Source of the DNA: CAUPWF01 sp963515125
GTDB taxonomy: Bacteria; Bacillota; Clostridia; Lachnospirales; Lachnospiraceae
Length of the DNA stretch: 64,000 nt
Direction of reading: 5' to 3'
Assembly: GCA_052116865.1 (NCBI GenBank)
Contig: JBQKKG010000006.1
Coordinates: 62,001 to 126,000, forward strand
The stretch's first letter is position 1; each line of letters begins with the position of its first letter. The translations under genes were made by a program, and so were the position numbers. A model generated the notes under the pieces. That model did not search any database and had not been told where the DNA came from. It was given only the letters and a program-made list of their open reading frames with translations. Below, one piece after another: positions 34,765-43,172 of this stretch.

Positions 34765-34793
34765 TTGAATTATGGCCAATAAAGTGATATGAT
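34765..34793 (+). promoter_or_regulatory. Promoter of the pncA-niaR operon
   Basis: TTGAAT (34765-34770), 17-base spacer, TATGAT (34788-34793) preceded by TGA, giving an extended -10. It is 38 bases before the nicotinamidase ATG. Confidence 0.7.
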
Positions 34794-34831
34794 TTAGCAA
34801 AGATAAAAAGTTGACACCATGGAGGTATGAT

Positions 34832-35347
34832 ATGAGACCGTTATTGATTGTTGTTGATATGCAAAATGACTTTGTGTCAGGAAGTCTTGGAACAAAAGAG
34901 GCACAGGAGATTGTTGGGGGCATTCAAGAGAAGATACGTCAGTATATGCAACAGGGATATGATATGATTTTTACGAGAGACACACATGGCGAAGAGTACC
35001 TTGAGACTATGGAGGGAAAGCATCTTCCGGTTGTACATTGTGTAAAGAATACCTGGGGATGGAATATCGTGGATGCCCTGTGTGTACCGAAGGAGGCAGT
35101 TATATTTGATAAGCCCGTATTTGGCAGTATAGCACTTGGGAATTATGTGAAAGAGCAAGGTTATCAGGAAATAGAATTCGTAGGAGTATGTACGGATATC
35201 TGCGTAGTTACTAATGCACTTTTGTTGAAAACGATGGTAAATGAGGCTGCCATTTGTGTAGATGCAAGCTGTTGTGCTGGGGTTACCAAAGAAAGCCACG
35301 AAGCCGCATTAACAACGATGCGTATGTGTCAGATTCGGGTGATATAA
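34832..35347 (+). CDS. pncA: Nicotinamidase-like cysteine hydrolase
   Basis: Probably converts nicotinamide to nicotinate for NAD salvage. The 171-residue protein has the triad Asp9 (VVDMQNDF), Lys94 (FDKPVFGS) and Cys124 (VCTDICVV), plus the metal-binding set Asp50 and His52 in TRDTH, and histidines 64 and 69 in GKHLPVVHC, which distinguish nicotinamidases from other isochorismatase-fold enzymes. ATG 34832 follows GGAGGTATGAT; the in-frame TTG at 34811 has no site. It is directly followed by niaR, the niacin repressor, which supports the substrate. Confidence 0.88.
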   Translation: MRPLLIVVDMQNDFVSGSLGTKEAQEIVGGIQEKIRQYMQQGYDMIFTRDTHGEEYLETMEGKHLPVVHCVKNTWGWNIVDALCVPKEAVIFDKPVFGSIALGNYVKEQGYQEIEFVGVCTDICVVTNALLLKTMVNEAAICVDASCCAGVTKESHEAALTTMRMCQIRVI

Positions 35348-35376
35348 GAACGATAACGTGTGAAAAAGGGGATACT

Positions 35377-35898
35377 ATGGACGGAGAAATTAGAAGAAAA
35401 AAAATCATGGAGCGCTTATCAACCTGCAAAGAGCCAATAGCTGGTGCAGTATTAGCGAAAGAATATCAAGTGAGCAGACAAGTGATTGTACAAGATATAG
35501 CATTGCTTAGAGCAACGAATAAGAATATTTTATCTACGAACAAAGGGTATGTCTTATTTGAAAATGGCAATCAAGAAAAAACGTATAAAAAAAGTATAGC
35601 AGTAAAACATACAGATGAACAAATAAAAGATGAGTTGTATACCATAGTGGATGCTGGTGGTAAAGTCTTAGATGTGGTAGTGGAGCATGATATTTATGGA
35701 CAGATATCAGTGGATCTTGTGATTCAATCGCGGGTGGATGTAGATGAATTTGTTGAAAATGTTATTTCGAGTAAAATTAAACCTTTAAAATTACTGACTA
35801 ACGATATCCATTATCATACCGTAGAGGCATCCAAAGAAGAAATATTAGAAGAAGTAACCAAGGGATTGAAAGCAAAAGGCTACTTGATTTCTTGTTAG
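35377..35898 (+). CDS. niaR: Niacin-responsive transcription repressor NiaR
   Basis: A 173-residue regulator with an N-terminal winged helix-turn-helix (about 5-60, LAKEYQVSRQVIVQDIALLR) and a C-terminal 3H domain (about 75-170) with the family histidines in VEHDIYGQ and NDIHYHTVEA. NiaR proteins repress NAD synthesis and niacin uptake genes when niacin is present. ATG 35377 has AAAAGGGG 5 bases upstream. It lies 29 bases after pncA and 65 bases before a membrane transporter gene. Confidence 0.92.
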   Translation: MDGEIRRKKIMERLSTCKEPIAGAVLAKEYQVSRQVIVQDIALLRATNKNILSTNKGYVLFENGNQEKTYKKSIAVKHTDEQIKDELYTIVDAGGKVLDVVVEHDIYGQISVDLVIQSRVDVDEFVENVISSKIKPLKLLTNDIHYHTVEASKEEILEEVTKGLKAKGYLISC

Positions 35899-35918
35899 AA
35901 TTATGATACCATTCTTGA

Positions 35919-35935
35919 GTGACAAGACACCTGTA
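35919..35935. promoter_or_regulatory. Candidate NiaR operator
   Basis: GTGACAAGACACCTGTA lies between niaR and the permease gene. Its reverse complement contains ACAGGTGTCTTGTC, which resembles the NiaR sites I recall from Bacilli and Clostridia. No second copy was seen before pncA. Confidence 0.4.
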
Positions 35936-35963
35936 AACACAGATGTAAAGAAGGAGAAAAAGA

Positions 35964-37028
35964 ATGGAAAAGTTCAAAAAGATATTAAATCATATTTTTA
36001 TTGATGGCTTAAGCGGAATGGCGTTGGGTCTCTTTGCAACATTAATTGTAGGTACCATTATCCAGCAGATTGGAACTTTATTTGGTGGATCCTTTGGAGA
36101 TATGATTTTTATCTTAGGCAAGGTTGCAGCAGCACTAACTAGTGCTGGGATCGGCGTGGGAGTTGCCTATAAGTTTAAAGAAAGTCCGTTGGTGGTATTA
36201 TCGGCAGCTACAGCAGGTATGGTTGGTGGCTTTGCAAGCAAATTGTTGGCAGGAACGGTATTAGTAGAGGGTACCATGGTATTTGCAGGACCGGGGGAAC
36301 CGTTGGGAGCATTTATTGCAGCTTTGGTAGGGATTGAAGTAGGTCATTTGGTATCAGGGAAAACAAAAGTAGATATCTTAGTAACGCCCATCGTAACCAT
36401 AGGTGCTGGGTCTGCAGTGGGATTATTTGTAGGACCACCAATTACGAGCTTTATGACTGGATTAGGAGCTATTATTAATTGGGGCACAGAACAACAGCCA
36501 TTGTTAATGGGGATTATAGTTTCGGTGTTGATGGGAATGATATTGACCTTACCGATTAGTTCAGCGGCATTGGGCATCATCTTGAATTTATCCGGGCTAG
36601 CCGCTGGAGCAGCTACCGTGGGTTGTTGTTGCAACATGGTTGGCTTTGCGGTTGCAAGTTATCGTGAAAATAAAGTGGGAGGATTGGTGGCACAAGGCAT
36701 TGGAACTTCTATGCTTCAAGTACCCAATATTGTCAGAAAGCCGGTGATATGGCTTCCTGCAATTATTTCCAGTGCGATTCTAGGTCCTATTGGAACCATG
36801 GTATTACATATGACAAGCAATGCAACTGGCTCTGGAATGGGAACCGCAGGGTTGGTTGGTCAAATTATGACCTGGCAGACCATGATCGCTACGGAGTCTG
36901 GAATCATCGTGCTCCTAAAAATAGTAAGCATACAGATTATACTTCCTGCAATTGTGACATTAGGGATATCAGAGTGGATGAGGAAAAAAGGATTTATTAA
37001 GTTTGGGGACATGCAGCTTGAGTTATAA
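35964..37028 (+). CDS. EIIC-like membrane permease, candidate niacin transporter
   Basis: A 354-residue integral membrane protein with about nine hydrophobic segments, resembling the PTS_EIIC_2 family (EIIC-like permeases without EIIA or EIIB domains). The block QQPLLMGIIVSVLMGMILTL followed by PISSAALGIILNLSG is typical and recurs in altered form in the protein encoded at 54820. No phosphorylatable His or Cys domain is attached, so PEP-driven transport is unlikely. Being next to pncA and niaR with a NiaR-like site between, it is a candidate niacin or nicotinamide importer; that role is inference. AAGGAG precedes the ATG. Confidence 0.72.
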   Translation: MEKFKKILNHIFIDGLSGMALGLFATLIVGTIIQQIGTLFGGSFGDMIFILGKVAAALTSAGIGVGVAYKFKESPLVVLSAATAGMVGGFASKLLAGTVLVEGTMVFAGPGEPLGAFIAALVGIEVGHLVSGKTKVDILVTPIVTIGAGSAVGLFVGPPITSFMTGLGAIINWGTEQQPLLMGIIVSVLMGMILTLPISSAALGIILNLSGLAAGAATVGCCCNMVGFAVASYRENKVGGLVAQGIGTSMLQVPNIVRKPVIWLPAIISSAILGPIGTMVLHMTSNATGSGMGTAGLVGQIMTWQTMIATESGIIVLLKIVSIQIILPAIVTLGISEWMRKKGFIKFGDMQLEL

Positions 37029-37120
37029 AGGAACAGACAAAGGACACAAAGAATGCAATCATTCGGGGTGAAAAAATGTAATTTTTGAACAAAAACAAAT
37101 CTTAAAAAAGTATGAAACTT

Positions 37121-37149
37121 ATGACAGTGGCTTCTAATTATGATATACT
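37121..37149 (+). promoter_or_regulatory. Promoter of the small alarmone synthetase gene
   Basis: ATGACA (37121-37126), 17-base spacer, TATACT (37144-37149), 45 bases before the ATG. Confidence 0.6.
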
Positions 37150-37194
37150 AATATAGTACGAAAGTACTCTTCGTATATGAGAGGAGCGATGGTT

Positions 37195-37887
37195 ATGCAA
37201 TCAGCAATAAAGAATTACGAAGATGTAGATAGTTGGAAAACAGTAATTTTTTTATATAATGCAGCATTAAAAGAAGTAGGGACAAAGTTAGATATTTTAA
37301 ATGACGAATTTCAACATGTACATCAATATAATCCGATTGAACATATAAAAACAAGAATTAAGTCACCCGAAAGTATAGTAAAAAAGTTAAAAAGATATGG
37401 ATATGAAACATCCATAGAGAATATGGTAAAATATGTGAATGATATAGCTGGGGTTCGGTTAATATGTTCCTTTACATCTGATATTTATCGTTTAGCAGAG
37501 ATGATAGGGAATCAAAGTGATTTAAAAGTATTAACCATTAAAGACTATATTAAGAATCCAAAGGAAAGCGGATATAAGAGTTATCATATGCTGGTATCTG
37601 TTCCGATTTTTCTATCTGATAGTGTGGTGGACACGAAGGTAGAGATTCAAATACGTACAATCGCCATGGATTTTTGGGCAAGTTTAGAGCATAAAATTTA
37701 TTATAAATTTGAAGGAAATGCGCCAGAATACATCAGCCAGGACCTGAAAGAATGCGCGGATATGGTAGCTGCATTAGATGATAGAATGCTTACTTTGAAT
37801 GATGCTATACAGGAATGTTTAGAACATCCACTAGATGAATCATATGAATCAGACATAGAAAAGCAAGCGTTAATTAGCGGGTCATAA
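37195..37887 (+). CDS. Small alarmone synthetase, RelQ-like
   Basis: Single-domain GTP pyrophosphokinase that makes (p)ppGpp from ATP and GDP or GTP. The 230-residue protein has RIKSPESIVKKLKRYGYE, DIAGVRLICSFTSDIYRLAE, YKSYHMLVSVP and VEIQIRTIAMDFWASLEHKI, all landmarks of the RelA synthetase domain. The C-terminal helix is the tetramer-forming type. ATG 37195 is chosen for GAGGAG at 8 bases upstream; an earlier in-frame ATG at 37177 overlaps this site. It is a single gene with promoter and terminator. Confidence 0.92.
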   Translation: MQSAIKNYEDVDSWKTVIFLYNAALKEVGTKLDILNDEFQHVHQYNPIEHIKTRIKSPESIVKKLKRYGYETSIENMVKYVNDIAGVRLICSFTSDIYRLAEMIGNQSDLKVLTIKDYIKNPKESGYKSYHMLVSVPIFLSDSVVDTKVEIQIRTIAMDFWASLEHKIYYKFEGNAPEYISQDLKECADMVAALDDRMLTLNDAIQECLEHPLDESYESDIEKQALISGS

Positions 37888-37893
37888 TAACGA

Positions 37894-37931
37894 ATCTCAA
37901 GATACAAAATTGTATCTTGAGATTTTTTTTT
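37894..37931 (+). terminator. Rho-independent terminator of the alarmone synthetase gene
   Basis: ATCTCAAGATACA and TGTATCTTGAGAT form a perfect 13-pair stem with a 4-base loop, followed by a run of T. Confidence 0.92.
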
Positions 37932-38005
37932 GTAATAGCAAATTATCGTTGTAATCTGTTAAAGTAAGTGCTAGAATAATCTGAGAATATTTTGGAGGGA
38001 CAGAG

Positions 38006-38884
38006 ATGAAAAATACGCAAAAATCAAGACGAATAGCACAAATGGGATGGGCGGTAGGCGGTAGCTTAATATTTGCAATTGGCGTTAACGTGATCATTAC
38101 TCCACTGGGATTATATAATGGTGGATTTATGGGAATATCTCAATTATTGAAAACTTTTCTAGTAGACTTTTTACATATTGGTTTTCTGAAAGGAATTGAT
38201 ATTGTAGGGATTGTGTATTTTGCTATTAATGTTCCACTTTTTTATATGGCCTGGCGTATTATGGGAAAGCAGTTTTTTATCAAATCTGTTATTACCGTAG
38301 GGATACAATCGTTATTCTTGGCAGTAGTTCCAACTCCAGCCACTCCAATCATAACCGATACTTTGACCGCTTGTATTATCGGCGGAATTATTGCAGGTAC
38401 TGGGGCTGGGATGGTATTGCGAGGAGGCAGTTCAGGTGGTGGTCAGGATATCATTGGAGTATGTTGTTCGATCAAGCATCCGGGATTTAGCGTTGGTAAG
38501 ATAAGTATTATGATGAATATCTGCATTTATGCTATTTGCTTATGGTTATTTGATATTCAGGTAGTTATTTATTCTCTGATTTATACAACGATTTTAGCCA
38601 TGTCATTGGATCGGGTTCATATACAGAACATTAATATGAGTGTGATGATCTTTACCAAGAAATTAGGAATATCAAGAGCTATTATAGATGAGATGGGGCG
38701 TGGTGTGACAAATTGGGATGGGTTAGGAGCCTATACCAATGAAACTTCGTATATCTTGTTAACCGTAATTTCCAAGTATGAGGTGGCTCAATTGAAAAAA
38801 ATTGTACTTAGTATTGATTCCAATGCATTTATAATCTTTAACGAAGGAAGTGCTGTGACAGGTAATTTTGAAAAACGGTTATAA
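38006..38884 (+). CDS. YitT family membrane protein
   Basis: A 292-residue protein with five or six transmembrane segments (about 12-190) and a C-terminal soluble DUF2179 domain (about 210-285, MSVMIFTKKLGISRAIIDEM to IVLSIDSNAFIIFNEGSAV). The block GLYNGGFMGISQLL and the GGSSGGGQDIIG loop are typical of YitT. Its cargo and mechanism are unknown. GGAGGG precedes the ATG. A terminator lies about 90 bases downstream. Confidence 0.88.
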   Translation: MKNTQKSRRIAQMGWAVGGSLIFAIGVNVIITPLGLYNGGFMGISQLLKTFLVDFLHIGFLKGIDIVGIVYFAINVPLFYMAWRIMGKQFFIKSVITVGIQSLFLAVVPTPATPIITDTLTACIIGGIIAGTGAGMVLRGGSSGGGQDIIGVCCSIKHPGFSVGKISIMMNICIYAICLWLFDIQVVIYSLIYTTILAMSLDRVHIQNINMSVMIFTKKLGISRAIIDEMGRGVTNWDGLGAYTNETSYILLTVISKYEVAQLKKIVLSIDSNAFIIFNEGSAVTGNFEKRL

Positions 38885-38900
38885 GGAGATAGGAAAAAGA

Positions 38901-38945
38901 ATGAGATATGAAGGGACACTAACTTTTTACATTACAACTCCATAA
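38901..38945 (+). other. 14-codon ORF with ribosome site, possible gene remnant
   Basis: ATG 38901 follows AAGGAG (12 bases) and AGGAAAAAG, and encodes MRYEGTLTFYITTP. The opening MRYEGT resembles the start of a family of radical SAM proteins (MxYEGTxYRPPSEA). It may be the stub of a deleted gene or a leader peptide. No downstream coding continues in any frame. Confidence 0.3.
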
Positions 38946-38972
38946 TAAAAATAAAGTAAGAGATTTACAAAG

Positions 38973-39009
38973 AAAATGCACTTTTATCCAAAGAAAGTGC
39001 ATTTTTTTG
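38973..39009 (+). terminator. Rho-independent terminator before the pst operon
   Basis: AAAATGCACTTT and AAAGTGCATTTT pair perfectly around a 9-base loop, followed by seven T. Confidence 0.88.
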
Positions 39010-39022
39010 TGTCTTATAATAT

Positions 39023-39077
39023 TTTACACATATTTAACGTTGGCATGTTTTTAGATTTAACATTAGTGGGTTAGACT
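39023..39077 (+). promoter_or_regulatory. Pho-box-like promoter of the pst operon
   Basis: TTTACA (39023), TTAACG (39034) and TTAACA (39057) lie at offsets of 11 and 23 bases, consistent with an 11-base helical repeat of PhoP half-sites with one degenerate copy. TAGACT (39072-39077) may be the -10. The phoPR genes are in the downstream operon, supporting autoregulation. Confidence 0.6.
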
Positions 39078-39120
39078 AACAAGTGTAAAGGGAACAAGAA
39101 GAAATGGATTAAAGGAGAAT

Positions 39121-40035
39121 ATGAAAATTATGAACATGAAAAAGTTTATAGCATTAACAGCAGCAGTAGCAATGATGGCGATAGCAGTAACCGGATGTGG
39201 CTCAAAGTCCGAAGGGTCAACTTCTACAGAGAAAGAAGAAGCATTTGATACCACCAATGATATTACGGTTGTGTCGAGAGAAGATGGTTCCGGAACAAGA
39301 GGGGCTTTCGTGGAATTATTTGGAGTAGAAGAAAAAGATGAAAATGGCGAAAAAGTGGATTATACAACCGAAGAGGCAAATATCACAAATAGTACTTCAG
39401 TTATGATGTCAACCGTAGCCGGTAATGATTATGCCATAGGATATATTTCACTTGGTTCATTAAATGACACGGTAAAGGCTGTGAAAATTGATGGAGCAGA
39501 AGCATCGGCAGATAATATCAAATCAGGCACGTACAAGGTGTCAAGACCATTTAATATTGCAACCAAAGACTCGGTAAGTGAAGTAGCACAAGATTTTATT
39601 GATTTCATTATGAGTACAGAAGGACAAAAAGTGGTTAGTGAAAGTGGTTACATCGCAATCGATGATGTCAAAGAATACGCAGGTAATAAACCAGCAGGAA
39701 AAATCGTGGTTGCAGGATCTTCTTCTGTAACACCAGTAATGGAGAAATTAAAAGAAGCTTATCTTTCTGTGAACACTCAAGCAGAGATCGAGATTCAACA
39801 AAGTGATTCTACCACAGGTATGACGTCTACAGTGGATGGTATCTGTGATATTGGAATGGCTTCTAGAGAATTAAAAGATACCGAAAAAGAAGCAGGATTA
39901 AAAGCAACCGTAATTGCATTGGATGGAATTGCAGTAGTTGTAAATAATAACAATACAGTAGATGAATTGTCAACGGAACAAGTAAAATCAATCTTTACAG
40001 GGGAAGCCCTTACTTGGGATGAGGTAATCAAATAA
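39121..40035 (+). CDS. pstS: Phosphate ABC transporter binding lipoprotein PstS
   Basis: Captures inorganic phosphate outside the cell for the Pst importer. The 304-residue protein has a lipoprotein signal peptide with lipobox AVTGCG (lipidated Cys about residue 25) and the PBP-like TVVSREDGSGTRGAFVE and IVVAGSSSVTPVMEKL blocks. The start is uncertain: ATG 39121 is only 3 bases from AAAGGAG, while ATG 39130 or 39136 have better spacing. First gene of pstSCAB-phoU-phoPR, behind Pho-box-like repeats. Confidence 0.93.
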   Translation: MKIMNMKKFIALTAAVAMMAIAVTGCGSKSEGSTSTEKEEAFDTTNDITVVSREDGSGTRGAFVELFGVEEKDENGEKVDYTTEEANITNSTSVMMSTVAGNDYAIGYISLGSLNDTVKAVKIDGAEASADNIKSGTYKVSRPFNIATKDSVSEVAQDFIDFIMSTEGQKVVSESGYIAIDDVKEYAGNKPAGKIVVAGSSSVTPVMEKLKEAYLSVNTQAEIEIQQSDSTTGMTSTVDGICDIGMASRELKDTEKEAGLKATVIALDGIAVVVNNNNTVDELSTEQVKSIFTGEALTWDEVIK

Positions 40036-40036
40036 T

Positions 40037-40891
40037 ATGAAAGCATGGAAAGAAACATTCATGCAGGGAGTCTTCTTCATTGCCGCATGCGCTTCGGTGC
40101 TTGCGGTAGCTCTCATTTGTATTTTTCTATTTGCAAATGGGATTCCTGCCATGAAAGAAATTGGTTTTAGCAACTTTCTTTTAGGAGAAACGTGGAGACC
40201 AAAGAATAATATTTATGGAATTCTTCCTATGATTATGGGGAGTATTTATGTGACAGCAGGTGCAATTATAGTGGGGGTTCCGATTGGGATTCTAACCTCG
40301 ATTTTTATGGCAAAATATTGTCCAAAAAAGATTTATCCAGGACTCAAAGCGGCTACAGAGTTGTTGGCAGGGATTCCATCTGTTGTGTATGGTTTCTTTG
40401 GATTAGTGGTACTAGTACCATTCATCAGAGAAACCTTTGGTGGAAATGGTAGTAGCATTGTAACCGCTTCTTTGTTGTTAGGTATGATGATTCTTCCCAC
40501 CATAATTGGAGTAAGTGAATCTGCCATCCGCACGGTTCCTGCACATTATTATGAAGGGGCGCTGGCATTGGGGTCAACTCACGAGAGAAGCATTTTTGCC
40601 GTTGTGCTTCCAGCAGCAAAGTCTGGAGTGATTGCTGGGATTGTACTAGGGATTGGCCGTGCTATTGGAGAAACTATGGCAGTGATTATGGTAGCTGGGA
40701 ATCAAGCTAGAATGCCTGCTGGAATAGTAAAGGGAGTACGAACTATGACGGCGAATATTGTAATAGAGATGGGTTATGCAGCGGATCTACACCGAGAAGC
40801 CTTGATTGCAACTGCCGTAGTTCTCTTTGTATTTATTTTAATAATTAATGTAAGTGTATCGCTTTTAAATAGGAGGACAAATCGTGAATAG
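40037..40891 (+). CDS. pstC: Phosphate ABC transporter permease PstC
   Basis: One of two membrane subunits of the Pst importer. The 284-residue protein has six transmembrane segments, ELLAGIPSVVYGFFGLVVLV and the EAA-type loop YYEGALALGSTHERSIFAVVLPAAK broken by normal family variation. It starts one base after pstS ends and overlaps pstA by 8 bases. No obvious ribosome site is needed beyond coupling from pstS. Standard length. Confidence 0.95.
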   Translation: MKAWKETFMQGVFFIAACASVLAVALICIFLFANGIPAMKEIGFSNFLLGETWRPKNNIYGILPMIMGSIYVTAGAIIVGVPIGILTSIFMAKYCPKKIYPGLKAATELLAGIPSVVYGFFGLVVLVPFIRETFGGNGSSIVTASLLLGMMILPTIIGVSESAIRTVPAHYYEGALALGSTHERSIFAVVLPAAKSGVIAGIVLGIGRAIGETMAVIMVAGNQARMPAGIVKGVRTMTANIVIEMGYAADLHREALIATAVVLFVFILIINVSVSLLNRRTNRE

Positions 40892-41759
40892 ACAAACCAT
40901 TGCGCAAAGAATGCGTTCTTATATGCGAAGTCCCATGTCATTATTGGTTATGCTTTTGGTAATAGTATCAGCTATTATCACATTTTCGGTGTTATTATTT
41001 CTAATTGTATATATTCTCATGAAGGGGCTACCATACGTAACGTTAGAGTTATTTTCGTTTCAATATACATCGGAAAATGTTTCCTTAATGCCGGCCCTGC
41101 TCAATACACTTGTTATGACTGGGCTTTCGCTCTTAATTGCAGTGCCATTTGGATTATTCGCAGCGATATTTCTAGTGGAATATGCAGGCAAAGGGAATAA
41201 ATTTATTGAAATTATAAGATTGACCACAGAAACCTTATCGGGAATTCCATCTATTGTATATGGCTTATTTGGGTTATTATTCTTTGTGACCACCTTGGGG
41301 TGGGGATATTCTTTATTAGCGGGTGCCTTTACATTAGCAATTATGATATTACCACTAATTATGAGAACCACTGAGGAAGCACTCAAGGCAGTTCCGGATA
41401 TGTATCGCGAGGGTAGCTTTGGACTGGGGGCGGGAAAATTGCGTACCGTATTTCGCATTGTATTACCCTCTGCTGTTCCAGGTATCTTAGCAGGAGTTAT
41501 TTTAGCGGTAGGTAGAATTGTAGGGGAAACGGCTGCGTTGATTTATACTGCAGGAACAGTAGCAGAGATTCCAAGCAGTGTTATGGGATCAGGAAGGACA
41601 TTGGCCGTACATATGTATAGCCTGGCAAGTGAAGGATTATATATGAATCAGGCCTATGCAACGGCAGTCGTTCTTTTAATTATGGTTGTAGGAATTAATT
41701 GGCTTTCAGGAGCTGTAGCCAAGCGGATAACGAAAGGAAATGGAAATGGAGAAAATTAG
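40884..41759 (+). CDS. pstA: Phosphate ABC transporter permease PstA
   Basis: Second membrane subunit of the Pst importer. The 291-residue protein has six transmembrane segments, LSGIPSIVYGLFGLLFFV and the coupling loop YREGSFGLGAGKLRTVFRIV. A GTG start overlaps the pstC stop region by 8 bases and has AGGAGG 8 bases upstream. It overlaps pstB at its 3' end. Standard length and motifs. Confidence 0.95.
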   Translation: MNRQTIAQRMRSYMRSPMSLLVMLLVIVSAIITFSVLLFLIVYILMKGLPYVTLELFSFQYTSENVSLMPALLNTLVMTGLSLLIAVPFGLFAAIFLVEYAGKGNKFIEIIRLTTETLSGIPSIVYGLFGLLFFVTTLGWGYSLLAGAFTLAIMILPLIMRTTEEALKAVPDMYREGSFGLGAGKLRTVFRIVLPSAVPGILAGVILAVGRIVGETAALIYTAGTVAEIPSSVMGSGRTLAVHMYSLASEGLYMNQAYATAVVLLIMVVGINWLSGAVAKRITKGNGNGEN

Positions 41760-42495
41760 TATCAAGAATCTAGATTTATATTATAGTGAGTTTCAAGCGC
41801 TCCAAAATGTGAATTTGGAAATTGAAGCAAATAAAATCACTGCCTTTATTGGACCGAGTGGATGTGGAAAGTCCACATTATTAAAATCACTAAATCGAAT
41901 GAATGATTTGGTAGAAGGCTGTAGAATCGAAGGTAAAATTTTGTTGGAAGGTCAGGATATCTACGGAAAAATGGATATCAATCTATTGAGAAAAAGAGTG
42001 GGCATGGTGTTCCAAAAACCAAATCCATTCCCTATGAGCATTTATGACAATATTGCATTTGGACCTAGAACTCACGGAGTACGATCAAAGGCTAAACTGG
42101 ATGATATCGTGGAAAAATCATTGCGGGATGCAGCTATCTGGGAGGAGACAAAGGATCGCTTAAAGAAAAGTGCGTTAGGAATGTCTGGAGGGCAGCAACA
42201 ACGTCTATGTATTGCAAGAGCGTTGGCAGTGCAGCCAGAGGTACTGCTAATGGATGAACCAACGTCAGCTTTGGACCCGATCTCTACCTCCAAAATTGAA
42301 GACCTTGCGATGGAGCTGAAAAAAGATTATACTATTGTTATGGTAACACATAATATGCAACAAGCCGTACGTGTGTCGGACAATACCGCCTTTTTTCTTT
42401 TAGGGGAAGTTGTGGAGTATAATGATACAGAAAAGTTATTTTCAATTCCAGCAGATAAGCGAACAGAGGATTATATTACAGGGAGGTTTGGCTAA
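41746..42495 (+). CDS. pstB: Phosphate ABC transporter ATPase PstB
   Basis: ATPase that powers phosphate import. The 249-residue protein has Walker A GPSGCGKST near residue 37, signature MSGGQQQRLCIARAL, Walker B LLMDEPTSALD and VMVTHNMQQAVRVSD. ATG 41746 is chosen for spacing from GAAAGGA; ATG 41740 is in frame but too close. The gene overlaps pstA by 14 bases and is followed by phoU with a one-base gap after the stop codon. Confidence 0.95.
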   Translation: MEKISIKNLDLYYSEFQALQNVNLEIEANKITAFIGPSGCGKSTLLKSLNRMNDLVEGCRIEGKILLEGQDIYGKMDINLLRKRVGMVFQKPNPFPMSIYDNIAFGPRTHGVRSKAKLDDIVEKSLRDAAIWEETKDRLKKSALGMSGGQQQRLCIARALAVQPEVLLMDEPTSALDPISTSKIEDLAMELKKDYTIVMVTHNMQQAVRVSDNTAFFLLGEVVEYNDTEKLFSIPADKRTEDYITGRFG

Positions 42496-42496
42496 T

Positions 42497-43141
42497 ATGA
42501 GAAATAAATTCGATATGCAATTAGATTGTATGAATGAACAATTGATTCAAATGGGTGAATTATGTGTGAAAGCAATTTCAAATGCGACAAAGGCGCTCAG
42601 TGCTGGGAATCCACAAATGGCAAAAGTAGTGATTGGAGAAGATGAAGAAATTGACCAAATGGAAAAGGAAATAGAACGTCTTTGTTTAAAATTATTATTA
42701 CAGCAGCAACCAGTCGCAAAAGATTTGCGTCAGATATCGGCGGTGTTGAAAATGATTACAGATATGGAACGTATCGGAGATCAGGCAGCGGATATTGCAG
42801 AGATTATCATTTCAGCTAATATGACAGAGACAAAGGATATCAGACAAATTGGGATTATGGCAGATGAAACGAGTCGCATGGTTAGAGAGAGTGTATCTGC
42901 ATTCGTGAATAAAGATTTGGAACTAACAAGAAGGGTTATACGTTCGGATGATCGTGTGGATGAATTATTTGATGCGGTAAAAAAGGAATTAATAACGTTT
43001 ATTGCGAATGCAGGAGATCAGGGAGAAACGGCCATTGATTTGATTATGATTACCAAGTATTTAGAACGTATTGGAGATCATGCAACCAACATCGCTGAGT
43101 GGGTGGAGTTTTCTATCACCGGCGTGCATAAAGGGGAATAG
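42497..43141 (+). CDS. phoU: Phosphate signalling protein PhoU
   Basis: Links the Pst transporter to the PhoR kinase and keeps the regulon off when phosphate is plentiful. The 214-residue helical protein has two PhoU repeats with metal-binding-type motifs DMERIGDQAADIAEI and KYLERIGDHATNIAEW. ATG 42497 has GGGAGG 10 bases upstream and follows pstB by one base. The longer in-frame reading into pstB is rejected. Response regulator follows after 31 bases. Confidence 0.95.
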   Translation: MRNKFDMQLDCMNEQLIQMGELCVKAISNATKALSAGNPQMAKVVIGEDEEIDQMEKEIERLCLKLLLQQQPVAKDLRQISAVLKMITDMERIGDQAADIAEIIISANMTETKDIRQIGIMADETSRMVRESVSAFVNKDLELTRRVIRSDDRVDELFDAVKKELITFIANAGDQGETAIDLIMITKYLERIGDHATNIAEWVEFSITGVHKGE

Positions 43142-43172
43142 AAGTGAGCAAATAGATGAGGAGTGTACACAA

